Below are positions 51,427-60,818 of a DNA stretch of 64,000 nucleotides, piece after piece (position 1 is the stretch's first letter; every line of letters begins with the position of its first letter). A model generated the notes under the pieces. It was given only the letters and a program-made list of their open reading frames with translations. It ran no database searches and was not told the origin of the DNA. The stretch comes from Flavobacterium quisquiliarum (lineage in GTDB: Bacteria; Bacteroidota; Bacteroidia; Flavobacteriales; Flavobacteriaceae): contig NZ_WWEM01000031.1 in assembly GCF_019308285.1 (NCBI RefSeq), positions 186,001-250,000 of the forward strand. The letters are read 5' to 3'. A program made the position numbers and the translations under genes.

Positions 51427-51635
51427 TTTTTAGATTTAAATCGTAATTGTTTTTTTGCTTCATCCCAAGGAACAAAATCGCCTACTTTTGAAGTCGATCT
51501 CCTTTCATCTAATAAATTTTTCATTTCTTCAGTTACAGAAAACTCATTAATTACAGTTTCGTAATTAAATTTTTCAATTAACTGCATAAAGAAAGACAAT
51601 TCATTATCTGGAATATTTAAAGTAATTTGTGTCAT
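51423..51635 (-). CDS. Antitoxin of the ParE/RelE-type module
   Basis: 70 aa from the ATG at 51633-51635 (MTQITLNIPDNELSFFMQLI). The N-terminal TLNIPDNE looks like a ribbon-helix-helix or short DNA-binding domain start, and the middle of the protein is acidic. The C-terminal tail GDFVPWDEAKKQLRFKSKK is typical of antitoxins that clamp a ParE-like toxin. The antitoxin comes first and overlaps the toxin by four bases. The module is likely autoregulated, but no clear palindrome is present in the 40 bases upstream. Confidence 0.85.
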   Translation of the reverse strand: MTQITLNIPDNELSFFMQLIEKFNYETVINEFSVTEEMKNLLDERRSTSKVGDFVPWDEAKKQLRFKSKK

Positions 51636-51720
51636 TTTTTCCTTATTATTGAATAACAAATTTACAAAAAATAATATCATCCGATTTTTTAATTAATATT
51701 TTTATAAAAAAAACAAAACT

Positions 51721-52782
51721 GTGAAATCAAAATATATTCTTCCCTTATTTCTTTTAGTTCAAATTATCTTTTTAAGAATTCTGAGGTATTTTCCAGATTA
51801 TGTCGAAGGCTTTTACAGCAACAATCTCTTTCTAAGAATTTCGCATTTTTCGAGAATAGCTTTGGGGAAAATTCCTTTCTCTCTTGGCGATTGTATTTAT
51901 GCACTTTTAATTTTATCTATAATTGGATGGTTTTGGAAAATCAGAAAAAATTGGAGGACAGATTGGAAAGACAATCTTTTAACAATCTTAGGAAAAATTT
52001 CTGTTTTTTATTTTTTCTTCCATCTTCTTTGGGCTTTCAACTATTATCGCAAACCTCTATTTGAAAAAATGGAAATTAAAAGAGAGTATTCAGATGCTGA
52101 TCTTTATGCTTTTACCAAAAGGTTAATAGTAAAAACAAATGAAATTCAACTTGCCATTACAAAGAATAAGAGTGAAAAAATTGTGTTTCCTTATTCTCAA
52201 AAAGAATCTTTTGATATGATTTTGAACGGTTATGATAATTTGGCAAACGAATATCCATATTTCAAATATGAAACTTTAAGCGTAAAAAAATCTTTATTTA
52301 GCGTGCCTTTAACTTATATGGGATTTGGAGGTTATTTAAATCCGTTTACAAATGAAGCACAGATAAACTATTTACTTCCAATGTATAATTTTCCAGTCAC
52401 CACTTCGCATGAAATGGCACATCAGATTGGATACGCTAGTGAAAACGAGTGTAACTTTATTGGTGTTTTGGCTTCAGTTAAAAATGATAATTTATATTAC
52501 CAATATTCTGGATACAGTTTTGTTTTACGCTATTGTTTAGGAATCTGGAAATACAAAAATGAGAACGTTTTTAATCAATTAAAGAAAACAGTTCATCCCG
52601 GAATTTTGAAAAACTATAAAGAAAGTGAAGATTTCTGGAAAAAATACGACACTTTTATTGACAAAGGTTTTCATTTTCTCTATGATAATTTCTTAAAATC
52701 AAACAATCAGAAAGACGGAATGGAAAGTTACAGCAAGTTTATTGATTTGATGATTAATTATTATAGAGATAAAAAACTTTAA
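51721..52782 (+). CDS. DUF3810 zincin-like membrane protein
   Basis: 353 aa, GTG start (no better ATG nearby; the hydrophobic N-terminal segment begins at once). Three membrane segments are at about 5-22, 50-72 and 86-106. The soluble part contains an HEXXH zinc motif HEMAH (residues 230-234) in TTSHEMAHQIGYASENECNF, with a possible third ligand Glu at 241 or 243, so it probably is a membrane metallopeptidase. DUF3810 proteins are known in Bacteroidota and Firmicutes, of unknown substrate. It has a 13-bp palindromic terminator at 52807. Confidence 0.9.
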   Translation: MKSKYILPLFLLVQIIFLRILRYFPDYVEGFYSNNLFLRISHFSRIALGKIPFSLGDCIYALLILSIIGWFWKIRKNWRTDWKDNLLTILGKISVFYFFFHLLWAFNYYRKPLFEKMEIKREYSDADLYAFTKRLIVKTNEIQLAITKNKSEKIVFPYSQKESFDMILNGYDNLANEYPYFKYETLSVKKSLFSVPLTYMGFGGYLNPFTNEAQINYLLPMYNFPVTTSHEMAHQIGYASENECNFIGVLASVKNDNLYYQYSGYSFVLRYCLGIWKYKNENVFNQLKKTVHPGILKNYKESEDFWKKYDTFIDKGFHFLYDNFLKSNNQKDGMESYSKFIDLMINYYRDKKL

Positions 52783-52806
52783 TTCTTCAATCTGAAATCA
52801 AAAACA

Positions 52807-52833
52807 CCTAACAGGTTTTGAAAACCTGTTAGG
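52807..52833. terminator. Bidirectional palindromic terminator/repeat (family E)
   Basis: CCTAACAGGTTTT pairs with AAAACCTGTTAGG around one G, between the converging DUF3810 and macroglobulin genes. The core ACAGGTTTT/AAAACCTGT recurs in diverged form at 63759-63791. Confidence 0.85.
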
Positions 52834-52850
52834 ATATTCAACTTATTGAA

Positions 52851-55800
52851 TTAAGGTAAAACCTCAATTTCTAAACCTTTATTCCAATTTTTGTGTTCCT
52901 TTTCGTAATATAAATAAGCTGACGAAGCAATTCCTTTATAATCTCCTGGAACAATAGCTTTAAAATCAACATTAATTTTACGGGTTTCTCTAGCGTTCAA
53001 TTTTCTAAAATAAAACACCAATTCGTTGCCAAAGATTTCATAATAATCCACAGCATTTTTTTCTACTAATTCTTTAAGTTGCCAAGGTTCTGGAGTCAGT
53101 CCGCCCGGAATTCCTATTCTTGCAATTGGATTTGAAACTTCTTTTGCGGTTTTATTTTCAACTTCAATTTGAACTCTAAGCGTTTCGCTTATTTTTACTT
53201 TGTTTTGTAAAACGTTTGTTTTTAAAGACAATTTACATTCTTTAGAATTAATTGGTGTATACGTATTGTATTGAACATTCAAAGTATAAGGCAACATATT
53301 GTCTTCCTGAATTTGAATATCAAACTTATTTTGTCCTTCTTTTATTTTTAAATCATTTAAAGCTGCATTTCCACTTTTATCTTTTACAGACAAATCAATC
53401 AATTCATCATTAACACTCATTACCGCTTCTTTAACGGCTACTGTATTAATATAAAGCTTATTAAATTCTGTAATAGCTTTTAAAGCCAAAGCAGTAGCTT
53501 GTGTCGAACCAAATCCGTAAGATGTTCTGGAAGTTTGAATAAAATTTAAAGTTTTTGTTACTTCACCTGTAATTTCTTTTTCTTTTAATAAAGCAATAGC
53601 ATACAAGGAAGCGATTTCTATATTCATCGATTTCCCGTAACTATTAATCACCGTTTGTTCTGCTTCTAAATGATTAAAAACTTGTTTATCCATTTTGGCT
53701 TTTATCAAACTCATAAGCGATTTGTACTCTGGAATTTTATTCAAATTAAATGCAGTTAAAGCTGCTAGTTCCATTCGGTATAAATCTCTGCTTTTTAAAG
53801 CTTCTTCTAAAGCCGTTTGATACTGCTTTTCAATATCAATTTTTCCAATTTCAGATAAAACATAAACGATATAGGCATTATTAACAGTATTTTTTATTCC
53901 AGAGAATCCATATTTTCCAGGATTTTGATTGAATCCACCTTTATCATCTTTTCTGGAATTCAACCATTCTATAGTTCTGTCAATCATTTTCTGATCTACA
54001 TTAACAAACTCTTTCATTTCATGAAATTGCAATAAACCATAGGCTGTCAATGCTTCATTACCTGGATTGCCTCCATACCATTCAAAACCACCACCTTTTG
54101 ACCCATAATTTTTAAGTTTTTGATAACCAACTTCTAAATACTTCAAGGCACGTTCTTTAAATTCTGGTGACATGTTTTTAAACTTAAGCAATTGCATCGC
54201 CATAATATTTGGATAATTTGAGGAAGAAACTTGCTCAAAACAGCCATGAGGTTCACGCATCATGCCTTCAAGAGAACTGAAAATGGCGGAAAATGGATTA
54301 TAAAACAATTTAAAATCACTGGTAATTGATCCTGGAAATGCATCTTGAATTTCAAACGCTGCTGTTTGAGATTTTACCCCAGAAATATCAATATTCACAG
54401 GGAATCCCTTTGAATAGACATCAATTCTTTTTCTAATAGTCATTTTATAATCGTCTCCGGTTAAGGCGATTCCCAATGGTATATTTCTTCCAATTTTAGA
54501 CGCAATTAATTTGATAGTAATACTTTTTGTTTCATTTGGTTTTAGTTCCACAGAAGAGGTTTGTTCAACTAAATCCTTTTGTTCATAAAAATTAACTTTA
54601 TACGTTAAGTTTAAGTTCTTGTCTGAATTATTTTTCAGCCAAAGCGGTACTAAAATTACATCTTCCTGCGAAGCATAAAGTGGCACTTTTACATCGGTTT
54701 GAATTAACTCTTTTACAGCAAAAACAGCTTCCGATTTGCCTAAATCACCTTTATAAGATGTTCCTTCTGCTAGAATTTTAAAAGAAGTATTATCATCAGA
54801 AGTATAAAAATCAAAATTAGCCATACCGTTTTTATCTGTCTGAATGATTGAATTCCAGTAAATACAAGTTCTAAAATCTGTTTTTTCTTCAACGATTGTA
54901 GATTGGTATTTTGGCACATAAAATCTTTCTGCTACACTTATCACTTTAGCCGAAGTTTTATTTATCTGCTCAAAAGAGTATTTGTGTTTTTTTCCTAAAA
55001 GAATATTTCCTTGAAACATTCTATTTTTCGTCGTTATCAAAATCACTCCAGAATTTCCTGCAGATCCATAAATCGCTGTTGCCGAAGCATCTTTCAGAAT
55101 TGTAACTGATTCTATTGAATTTACCGATAAATTGCCAAAAACAGAGGAATTTTCATTATTAACGTATGGAATTCCATCTACAACAATTAAAGGTTGCCCT
55201 CCTGCTCTACTTCCATAAACTGAACTTAATCCCCTAATTCTAACTTTGTCCGCAGATCCCGGCTGTCCAGAAGATTCTGTTATTTGAATTCCCGCTGCTC
55301 TTCCGCTTAAAGAATTAGTGATATCTGCAGCATTTATTTTTACAATAGCACCAGAAATCATTTTTTTGTTAGTACTTCCATAACCTACAACTACTACTTC
55401 TGATAAATTAGCCGAATCTGATGACAATACGATTGGAGTTCCTCTAATTTGACCACTTTCTGTTATGATTTCTTTTGTTTCGGCCGGCCTAAAACTTACT
55501 TCTAGAGGCGTTTTATTTCTAAGCGTATCTTTCATTGCCAAAAATTCATTACTATTTGTATATGAATTTGTTATCATATATTGTTTATTGCTTTTTCCTT
55601 CAACGACCAAATAAGCAAAGCTTGAAAAAGAAACTTTATTAAACACAAAATAACCGCCGGAATTACTTTTTGTTTCGAAGACTTTACCAGTATCTGAAAA
55701 AAGAAGTACTTTTTTCGAAACGCCTCTTTTTTTGTGATTGGTAACAAAACCTGCTATCCCTTTGTTTTGTTCTGGCAGGATGCTGTTTTTTACTTCTGAA

Positions 55801-57386
55801 ATTAAATTTTGAAGATTCTCTTGATTGTATTTTCTCCAACCGTGTGTATTCAACAGCAGATCAATTGCTTCTTCTTTTATTTCCTGAGCTTTATTGTCAT
55901 CAAAATAAAATCTTGGTTCATGTATTTTACCTTTTAATTCAAATCCAAGAAACAGCCAAGACAAAATATTGTCCTGTTTATCATCAATATAAGTGAGTAA
56001 TTTTGAATCGACTACAGAAACAGCTAAACTTGACGGAATAGGCACATTATTTTTGTCTTTTGTCACAATTGAAACATTTACTTTTTCTCTAGGCAAATAC
56101 GTTTCTTTATCGGTTTTAATTTCTATTTTTAGCCCATCTTGATAGTTTAGGAAAACCAATCTTTCGGCGACAACATTCTCTTTTATCAATAAAGAAAAAG
56201 AATGAATTCCAACAGGAAAATCTTTTGTACTGACTTCAATAGTATTCCATCCTTTTTTTAGATTCAGATTAATTGTTTTACAAATTTGAGCAAGATTTCT
56301 AACCAAAACTTTTCCTTCGATTTCCAATGGAGCATAAATATGCAACGAAACTGTTTCCGTTTTCTTTTTAGCATTTATTGCAAATACATTTTCTTCCGCT
56401 GCTGGAAGCGTTATTTTTTCATTCGATTTAAAAGGAGAAGTTACAACAGCAAAATATTTTTTAGTTCCTTCTGTTTTTAGGATTACATTTCCCATTCCAT
56501 CATGAATACTTTTAAAATCTGTGATTTTATTTCCGCTTTCATCTTCAATAAATCCCGCAACATCCATTGGAAGTCCAAATTCATTTTTAGCAATAAAATA
56601 TAACGATGATGGTTCATTTAAAACCAAATTCCCACTTTCTGCTAAAAATTGTAAATCAACAAAGTTTAAATTAATTGGGATCGAACGTGTTACTGATTCT
56701 TTAAAATTATCATAATCAAGCATTACATTTAGAATTCCATCATTAGAATCTAAATTTTCCGGTAATTTAAATTGAACCACAGCTTTCCCTAAATCATCCG
56801 TTTTTCCTTTAAGCGAATCGATTTTTTTTCCTGCAATAAAAACATCGTATCGAAATTCATAATTTCGAATTGGCTCATTTTCCAGATTTTTAAGTACAAA
56901 ATCGGCCTCACAAGTTTCACCTTTTCCGTAAGCTTTCTTTTTAAAATCCAGATTCATCAAAATTCTTGGAGAGACTACTTTTTGAACAAAAAAGGTTTTC
57001 TCAAAAATATTTTCAGCTAACTGGTTTTGAATTTTAGTATACGCTACTATTTTGTACAAACCAGCAGCGGCATCATGTGGAATTTTATAGGAACATACGG
57101 CACTGCCATTTTCTATTTCATAATTCTGGCTAATTACTTTTTTATTGCCTTGAAAAATATCAACATATAAATAGGCACTTAATGTACTAGGTCTATTGTC
57201 GTTTTCGGTAACAAATGCTTTAAAAAATACAGTTTCACCAAGATTGTAGAGTACATTATTTAACTGCACATATACTTTTTCTGTATTAGAATTTTTACAA
57301 ACAGAGTTCCAGTCGGCTTCTATGTTTTGAGCTGTAAGAGTTGTAAATAACAGCAAAAACAATATTGAGAGTATATTTTTCATCAT
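52851..57386 (-). CDS. Alpha-2-macroglobulin-like protein with embedded TonB plug domain
   Basis: 1511 aa, exported by a signal peptide (LLLFTTLTAQ) with no lipobox Cys. Order of regions: MG2-type macroglobulin domains (from about 30, EKVYVQLNNVLYNLGETVFF) and further MG repeats to about 480, a carboxypeptidase-regulatory-like domain (about 541-610), then a complete TonB-receptor plug (about 655-788). The plug is marked by SEVVVVGYGSTNKKMISGAI, GRAAGIQITES, PLIVVDGIPY, ATAIYGSAGNSG and VILITTKN. More MG domains follow, then the thioester region GCFEQ with Cys1049 and Gln1052, the alpha/alpha thioester domain and a C-terminal receptor-like MG domain. The upstream gene is a barrel that lacks just this plug, one base away. 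Such chimeras are uncommon; a role as an entrapment inhibitor attached to the barrel is inference. Confidence 0.92.
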   Translation of the reverse strand: MMKNILSILFLLLFTTLTAQNIEADWNSVCKNSNTEKVYVQLNNVLYNLGETVFFKAFVTENDNRPSTLSAYLYVDIFQGNKKVISQNYEIENGSAVCSYKIPHDAAAGLYKIVAYTKIQNQLAENIFEKTFFVQKVVSPRILMNLDFKKKAYGKGETCEADFVLKNLENEPIRNYEFRYDVFIAGKKIDSLKGKTDDLGKAVVQFKLPENLDSNDGILNVMLDYDNFKESVTRSIPINLNFVDLQFLAESGNLVLNEPSSLYFIAKNEFGLPMDVAGFIEDESGNKITDFKSIHDGMGNVILKTEGTKKYFAVVTSPFKSNEKITLPAAEENVFAINAKKKTETVSLHIYAPLEIEGKVLVRNLAQICKTINLNLKKGWNTIEVSTKDFPVGIHSFSLLIKENVVAERLVFLNYQDGLKIEIKTDKETYLPREKVNVSIVTKDKNNVPIPSSLAVSVVDSKLLTYIDDKQDNILSWLFLGFELKGKIHEPRFYFDDNKAQEIKEEAIDLLLNTHGWRKYNQENLQNLISEVKNSILPEQNKGIAGFVTNHKKRGVSKKVLLFSDTGKVFETKSNSGGYFVFNKVSFSSFAYLVVEGKSNKQYMITNSYTNSNEFLAMKDTLRNKTPLEVSFRPAETKEIITESGQIRGTPIVLSSDSANLSEVVVVGYGSTNKKMISGAIVKINAADITNSLSGRAAGIQITESSGQPGSADKVRIRGLSSVYGSRAGGQPLIVVDGIPYVNNENSSVFGNLSVNSIESVTILKDASATAIYGSAGNSGVILITTKNRMFQGNILLGKKHKYSFEQINKTSAKVISVAERFYVPKYQSTIVEEKTDFRTCIYWNSIIQTDKNGMANFDFYTSDDNTSFKILAEGTSYKGDLGKSEAVFAVKELIQTDVKVPLYASQEDVILVPLWLKNNSDKNLNLTYKVNFYEQKDLVEQTSSVELKPNETKSITIKLIASKIGRNIPLGIALTGDDYKMTIRKRIDVYSKGFPVNIDISGVKSQTAAFEIQDAFPGSITSDFKLFYNPFSAIFSSLEGMMREPHGCFEQVSSSNYPNIMAMQLLKFKNMSPEFKERALKYLEVGYQKLKNYGSKGGGFEWYGGNPGNEALTAYGLLQFHEMKEFVNVDQKMIDRTIEWLNSRKDDKGGFNQNPGKYGFSGIKNTVNNAYIVYVLSEIGKIDIEKQYQTALEEALKSRDLYRMELAALTAFNLNKIPEYKSLMSLIKAKMDKQVFNHLEAEQTVINSYGKSMNIEIASLYAIALLKEKEITGEVTKTLNFIQTSRTSYGFGSTQATALALKAITEFNKLYINTVAVKEAVMSVNDELIDLSVKDKSGNAALNDLKIKEGQNKFDIQIQEDNMLPYTLNVQYNTYTPINSKECKLSLKTNVLQNKVKISETLRVQIEVENKTAKEVSNPIARIGIPGGLTPEPWQLKELVEKNAVDYYEIFGNELVFYFRKLNARETRKINVDFKAIVPGDYKGIASSAYLYYEKEHKNWNKGLEIEVLP

Positions 57387-57387
57387 C

Positions 57388-60162
57388 TTAAAATTTTATA
57401 GTTAAAGAAGAACCGAAACTTTTCATCATTGGCGAGTTGAAATATTCTAAACCGCTAGTATCTATAGAACCAAACATCGCATTGTTACTAAATGCCGTTT
57501 TACTTTTGGCAACAACAAAAACATTATTCATAAAAACAGAAATGGTAAACATTAGTTTATTTCTAAAAATGCCATAATCACTTGTATAGGCTAAATTGAT
57601 TGAATTGAGCCTAAAATAACTGGCATCTTGAACAGCATCTTCGGCTACACCAGAAGTACCATATCGCACCCAGCGGTTTTGTTCCACCGGAAGATTGCTG
57701 TCGTAAAATGAAACTGTTTTGGTATTTAAATCGCCAGATGGTGTAACTCCATTAAAAACATAATTTACAACATCTCTTTGACTGCCTGTTAATTGCGATT
57801 TTCCGTAATAATTTAAAGTCTGTTCCGTTCCGTTCCAGATTTCTCCGCCTTTACTCCAGTCAAACGAAAGATTCAGACTAAAATCTTTGTAACGAAACGA
57901 ATTAAAAAAGCCAACAACGAAGTCTGGATTTGGATCTCCTAAAATCTTTTGCTGTGGATCTACCATCGGAAAACCATCATTATCAACAATTACATTTTGA
58001 TTTTGATCTCTTAAATACCCACTTCCAACAAGAACTCCAAGTGGCTGTCCTACAATATAGTTTTTATTGACATCTGCAAAACCTGCAAATGGAATTCGGG
58101 TTTGATTGTTATTTAAGCTTGTTACTTTGTTTTTGTAATAGGTAAAATTCAAATTGAAACCATAATTAAAATCCCTGCTTCGTTCTGTCTGTTTTTCAAT
58201 TTCAAATTCAAGTCCATTTTGTTTGTAATTTACATCTGGAGACCAAGTAAAAGAATTAAGATTAGAAACTGGCGCATACAAATCTTGAACATTTTTATAA
58301 TAATATTCTACATAAAAATTCCAGTAATAAGCAGCTCTATATGAAAGTGTTAAATTTGTAATATTCTCTTTTGTTGGAATTGCATTCTTCGGTGTTATGA
58401 GCTCCAAATTATTTCTCAGCTGCTTAAATTGGCTTACTTGATATTGTAAAGAATTAAAATTCAGATTATTGTTTTGTAATGATGGTTCTGTCTGTGTAAA
58501 GGTGTGACTCGCTGTAAAATTCAAAGAAGTATTAAACAATCTTTTCATTTCGGCAGCACCTGAATAGTTGAACAAAAGATTATTATTTACAGTAGAGGAA
58601 TAATTTAAATTTGAACCTGCTTTCAGTATAAACTCTTCATTCGATCCTAAAGCATTACTAAAATAATATGCACCATTTATGTTGTACAAAATTTCAAATC
58701 TTTTTTGCAAAACATCGATTTTATCGTGAATTGATCCATTACTAGGAATATCCGATGGTACTATAAAACTAGAGTAAAAAGTACGATCTAAATCTCTTTG
58801 CTGGAATCTAAAATCGATTTTAGATTCTATAAATTTCATATATCCAAAATTGCGTCTAAGAACATCCGAAACAGAAAAGCTTCTAAATCCCTCAGATCTC
58901 TTGTCAAAATTTGGTGTATTAATTGCCGCAAGATAAAATCCCTGACCGCTTCTATTTCTAATTTCTGACGATTGAAAGCTTGTGTTAAATGTATTCGAAT
59001 AATGATCATAGGAATAAATATGATTAAAATTGAAGGAAATTGTTTTACTTTTATTTTGATCTAAATTATTCTCTATCAAATAATACGGATTGTTCTCGTT
59101 TGCAGCATAACTTCTCTGTAATCCATTTGATAAGGTTGAAGCAAAATGATTATCAAAATGAATTGGAGTTACAGCATTCGCAAAAATGGCTTTATTTATT
59201 CCAAAATTTGAATTGGAGAAATTGTTTTCAAAATCATTATATGACAAAATCGCATCTATTGTACTATTGTAAGAAAGCGTTCTGGAATACTTTAAAGAAG
59301 TTGTAATTTCATTATTACGACTCGTCGGAATTACAGTATTTCCAGTCTTATATCCAAAATCAATCTTAAAAGTATTTCTCTTTGGACTTTCAATTTGTGC
59401 ACTAAAAGATAATTTATTGTCCTGCGTATTCTGAAGAAAGCTATTTGAATTAAAAAGCTGTAATGGGTTTCCACTGCTAGAATTTCTATTGATAATATCG
59501 CCCTGCGGATAATATTCGGAAGGATTGGCAGAATATTGTAACGCGCTGACATTTGGTCCCCAGCTGAAAATTTCATTGGTTTGAGGTGATTGATAAGTCA
59601 AATCTCCATTTAGGCTTCTGCCTTGTGCAAATTGATTTTGGTATTTAGGAAGACGCATTGGCGTTGAATAAACAAACTCCTGATTGACCTGAAATGCAGC
59701 TTTCGAATATTGATGATACGTTTTAGCATTATAAACACCCGAATTATCACGACTGATTTTCATTAAGGTCTGATTGTACAGATTATAGAAATAATCAGTA
59801 ATATCAAAATAATAATTGCCTGAAGATCGAGTCGCTTTTATAGAATCTTTTGGCTTTTTTAAATTTTCTAAATAATCATCACTTACTATTGGAGCAACAC
59901 TACCATCACCTTCTAACTTCATATTAGCCCCAATTGTTATAATTTGTGTTTTCATTCCAAGATAGCTAATACGGAGTTTATCGCCATATTTCACTTCTAT
60001 AGAATAATTACCATTAAAATCTGTAAATGTACATCTTGAAGTATTTACTACACAGACAGAAACGCCTGGAATAGGTGTTCCTTGATCACTTACATTACCT
60101 TTATAGATTTTTTGCGAAAAACTGGCTGTGGTTATAAGAAGTAAGAGTAATAGTTTTTTCAT
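57388..60162 (-). CDS. SusC-like outer-membrane barrel without plug domain
   Basis: 924 aa from the ATG at 60160-60162; MKKLLLLLLITTASFSQ is the signal peptide, and a longer frame adds 23 residues that overlap the promoter. The mature protein begins with a CarboxypepD_reg-like domain (about 19-88, GTPIPGVSVCVVNTSRCTF) and then passes through a short linker (about 89-165) into the beta-barrel. The start of the barrel is marked by RLPKYQNQFAQGRSLNGDL and FSWGPNVSA, as in SusC-type receptors, and the end by the terminal Phe of SSLTIKF, so BAM assembly signals are intact. Plug hallmarks (EVVVVGYG, VVDG, ATAIYG) are absent. No SusD gene is next to it. It is first in a two-gene operon with the macroglobulin-plug gene. 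Confidence 0.92.
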   Translation of the reverse strand: MKKLLLLLLITTASFSQKIYKGNVSDQGTPIPGVSVCVVNTSRCTFTDFNGNYSIEVKYGDKLRISYLGMKTQIITIGANMKLEGDGSVAPIVSDDYLENLKKPKDSIKATRSSGNYYFDITDYFYNLYNQTLMKISRDNSGVYNAKTYHQYSKAAFQVNQEFVYSTPMRLPKYQNQFAQGRSLNGDLTYQSPQTNEIFSWGPNVSALQYSANPSEYYPQGDIINRNSSSGNPLQLFNSNSFLQNTQDNKLSFSAQIESPKRNTFKIDFGYKTGNTVIPTSRNNEITTSLKYSRTLSYNSTIDAILSYNDFENNFSNSNFGINKAIFANAVTPIHFDNHFASTLSNGLQRSYAANENNPYYLIENNLDQNKSKTISFNFNHIYSYDHYSNTFNTSFQSSEIRNRSGQGFYLAAINTPNFDKRSEGFRSFSVSDVLRRNFGYMKFIESKIDFRFQQRDLDRTFYSSFIVPSDIPSNGSIHDKIDVLQKRFEILYNINGAYYFSNALGSNEEFILKAGSNLNYSSTVNNNLLFNYSGAAEMKRLFNTSLNFTASHTFTQTEPSLQNNNLNFNSLQYQVSQFKQLRNNLELITPKNAIPTKENITNLTLSYRAAYYWNFYVEYYYKNVQDLYAPVSNLNSFTWSPDVNYKQNGLEFEIEKQTERSRDFNYGFNLNFTYYKNKVTSLNNNQTRIPFAGFADVNKNYIVGQPLGVLVGSGYLRDQNQNVIVDNDGFPMVDPQQKILGDPNPDFVVGFFNSFRYKDFSLNLSFDWSKGGEIWNGTEQTLNYYGKSQLTGSQRDVVNYVFNGVTPSGDLNTKTVSFYDSNLPVEQNRWVRYGTSGVAEDAVQDASYFRLNSINLAYTSDYGIFRNKLMFTISVFMNNVFVVAKSKTAFSNNAMFGSIDTSGLEYFNSPMMKSFGSSLTIKF

Positions 60163-60315
60163 TTGGGCTGGTTGTTTTTTATATAGAGAACCATTTTTTG
60201 CAAAAGGTTGGGAACAATTAAAAAAAAACAAGAATAATACTAATATTTCTATTTCGTATATTTTTTTTATTTTTAAAGCTGTAACAAAATTGGTTGCAAT
60301 ACTACTAATACAAAT
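60163..60315. promoter_or_regulatory. Divergent ECF-type promoter region
   Basis: Two similar candidate promoters. Minus strand: AACC (60206-60209), 16 bases, TCTCTATA (60182-60189), toward the barrel gene. Plus strand: TGTAAC (60280-60285), 16 bases, CTACTAATA (60302-60310), toward the sigma gene. Both would give very short leaders. They fit the AAC-type -35 read by ECF sigma factors, so this sigma factor may drive both operons; this is a weak inference from two sites. Confidence 0.35.
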
Positions 60316-60810
60316 ATGAGCGAAAATCTAGAACAGTCATTTGTTGCGCAATTGCAGGCAAATCAGAATATAATCCACAAGATTTGTAGATTATATACTG
60401 ATAACGAAGACGCTCATAAAGATTTATTCCAGGAAATCACTATTCAGCTTTGGAAAGCTTATCCTAAATTTAGAGGAGAGAGTAAATTTTCTACCTGGAC
60501 GTATCGCGTAGCTTTAAATACCGCAATTACGTTGTACCGTAAAACCAAAAGAACAATATCTACCGTAGATTATGAAAGTCATCAACATTTTGTTAGAGAT
60601 GTTGATTATAACTATGAAGAAGAAGAACAGATAAAATTGATGTACAAAGCTGTTTACCAGCTTAATGACATCGAAAAAGCATTAGTATTTATGTATTTAG
60701 AAGACAAAGATTATCAAGAAATAGCTGAAACGCTCGGAATCAGTGAAGTGAATGCACGCGTGAAAATGAACAGAATTAAGGGGAAACTTAAAAAAATACT
60801 AAATCCTTAA
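60316..60810 (+). CDS. ECF-type sigma factor divergent from barrel/macroglobulin operon
   Basis: 164 aa, sigma-70 family. Region 2: NIIHKICRLYTDNEDAHKDL with FQEITIQLWKAYPKFRGESK, and FSTWTYRVALNTAITLYRK. Region 4: LNDIEKALVFMYLEDKDYQE with IAETLGISEVNARVKMNRIK. It is small, complete and without additional domains. The next gene, starting eight bases after its stop, is a membrane protein that might be its anti-sigma or partner. Position back-to-back with the barrel/macroglobulin pair suggests that the sigma factor controls them. The promoter match supports this only weakly. Confidence 0.92.
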   Translation: MSENLEQSFVAQLQANQNIIHKICRLYTDNEDAHKDLFQEITIQLWKAYPKFRGESKFSTWTYRVALNTAITLYRKTKRTISTVDYESHQHFVRDVDYNYEEEEQIKLMYKAVYQLNDIEKALVFMYLEDKDYQEIAETLGISEVNARVKMNRIKGKLKKILNP

Positions 60811-60818
60811 AAATTATT

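Noticed and set aside
57388..60162. Barrel gene as a decayed SusC pseudogene
   Set aside because: Signal peptide, regulatory domain, barrel and terminal Phe are intact in one open frame, and the missing plug is found in the adjacent co-directional gene; simple decay would not explain this.
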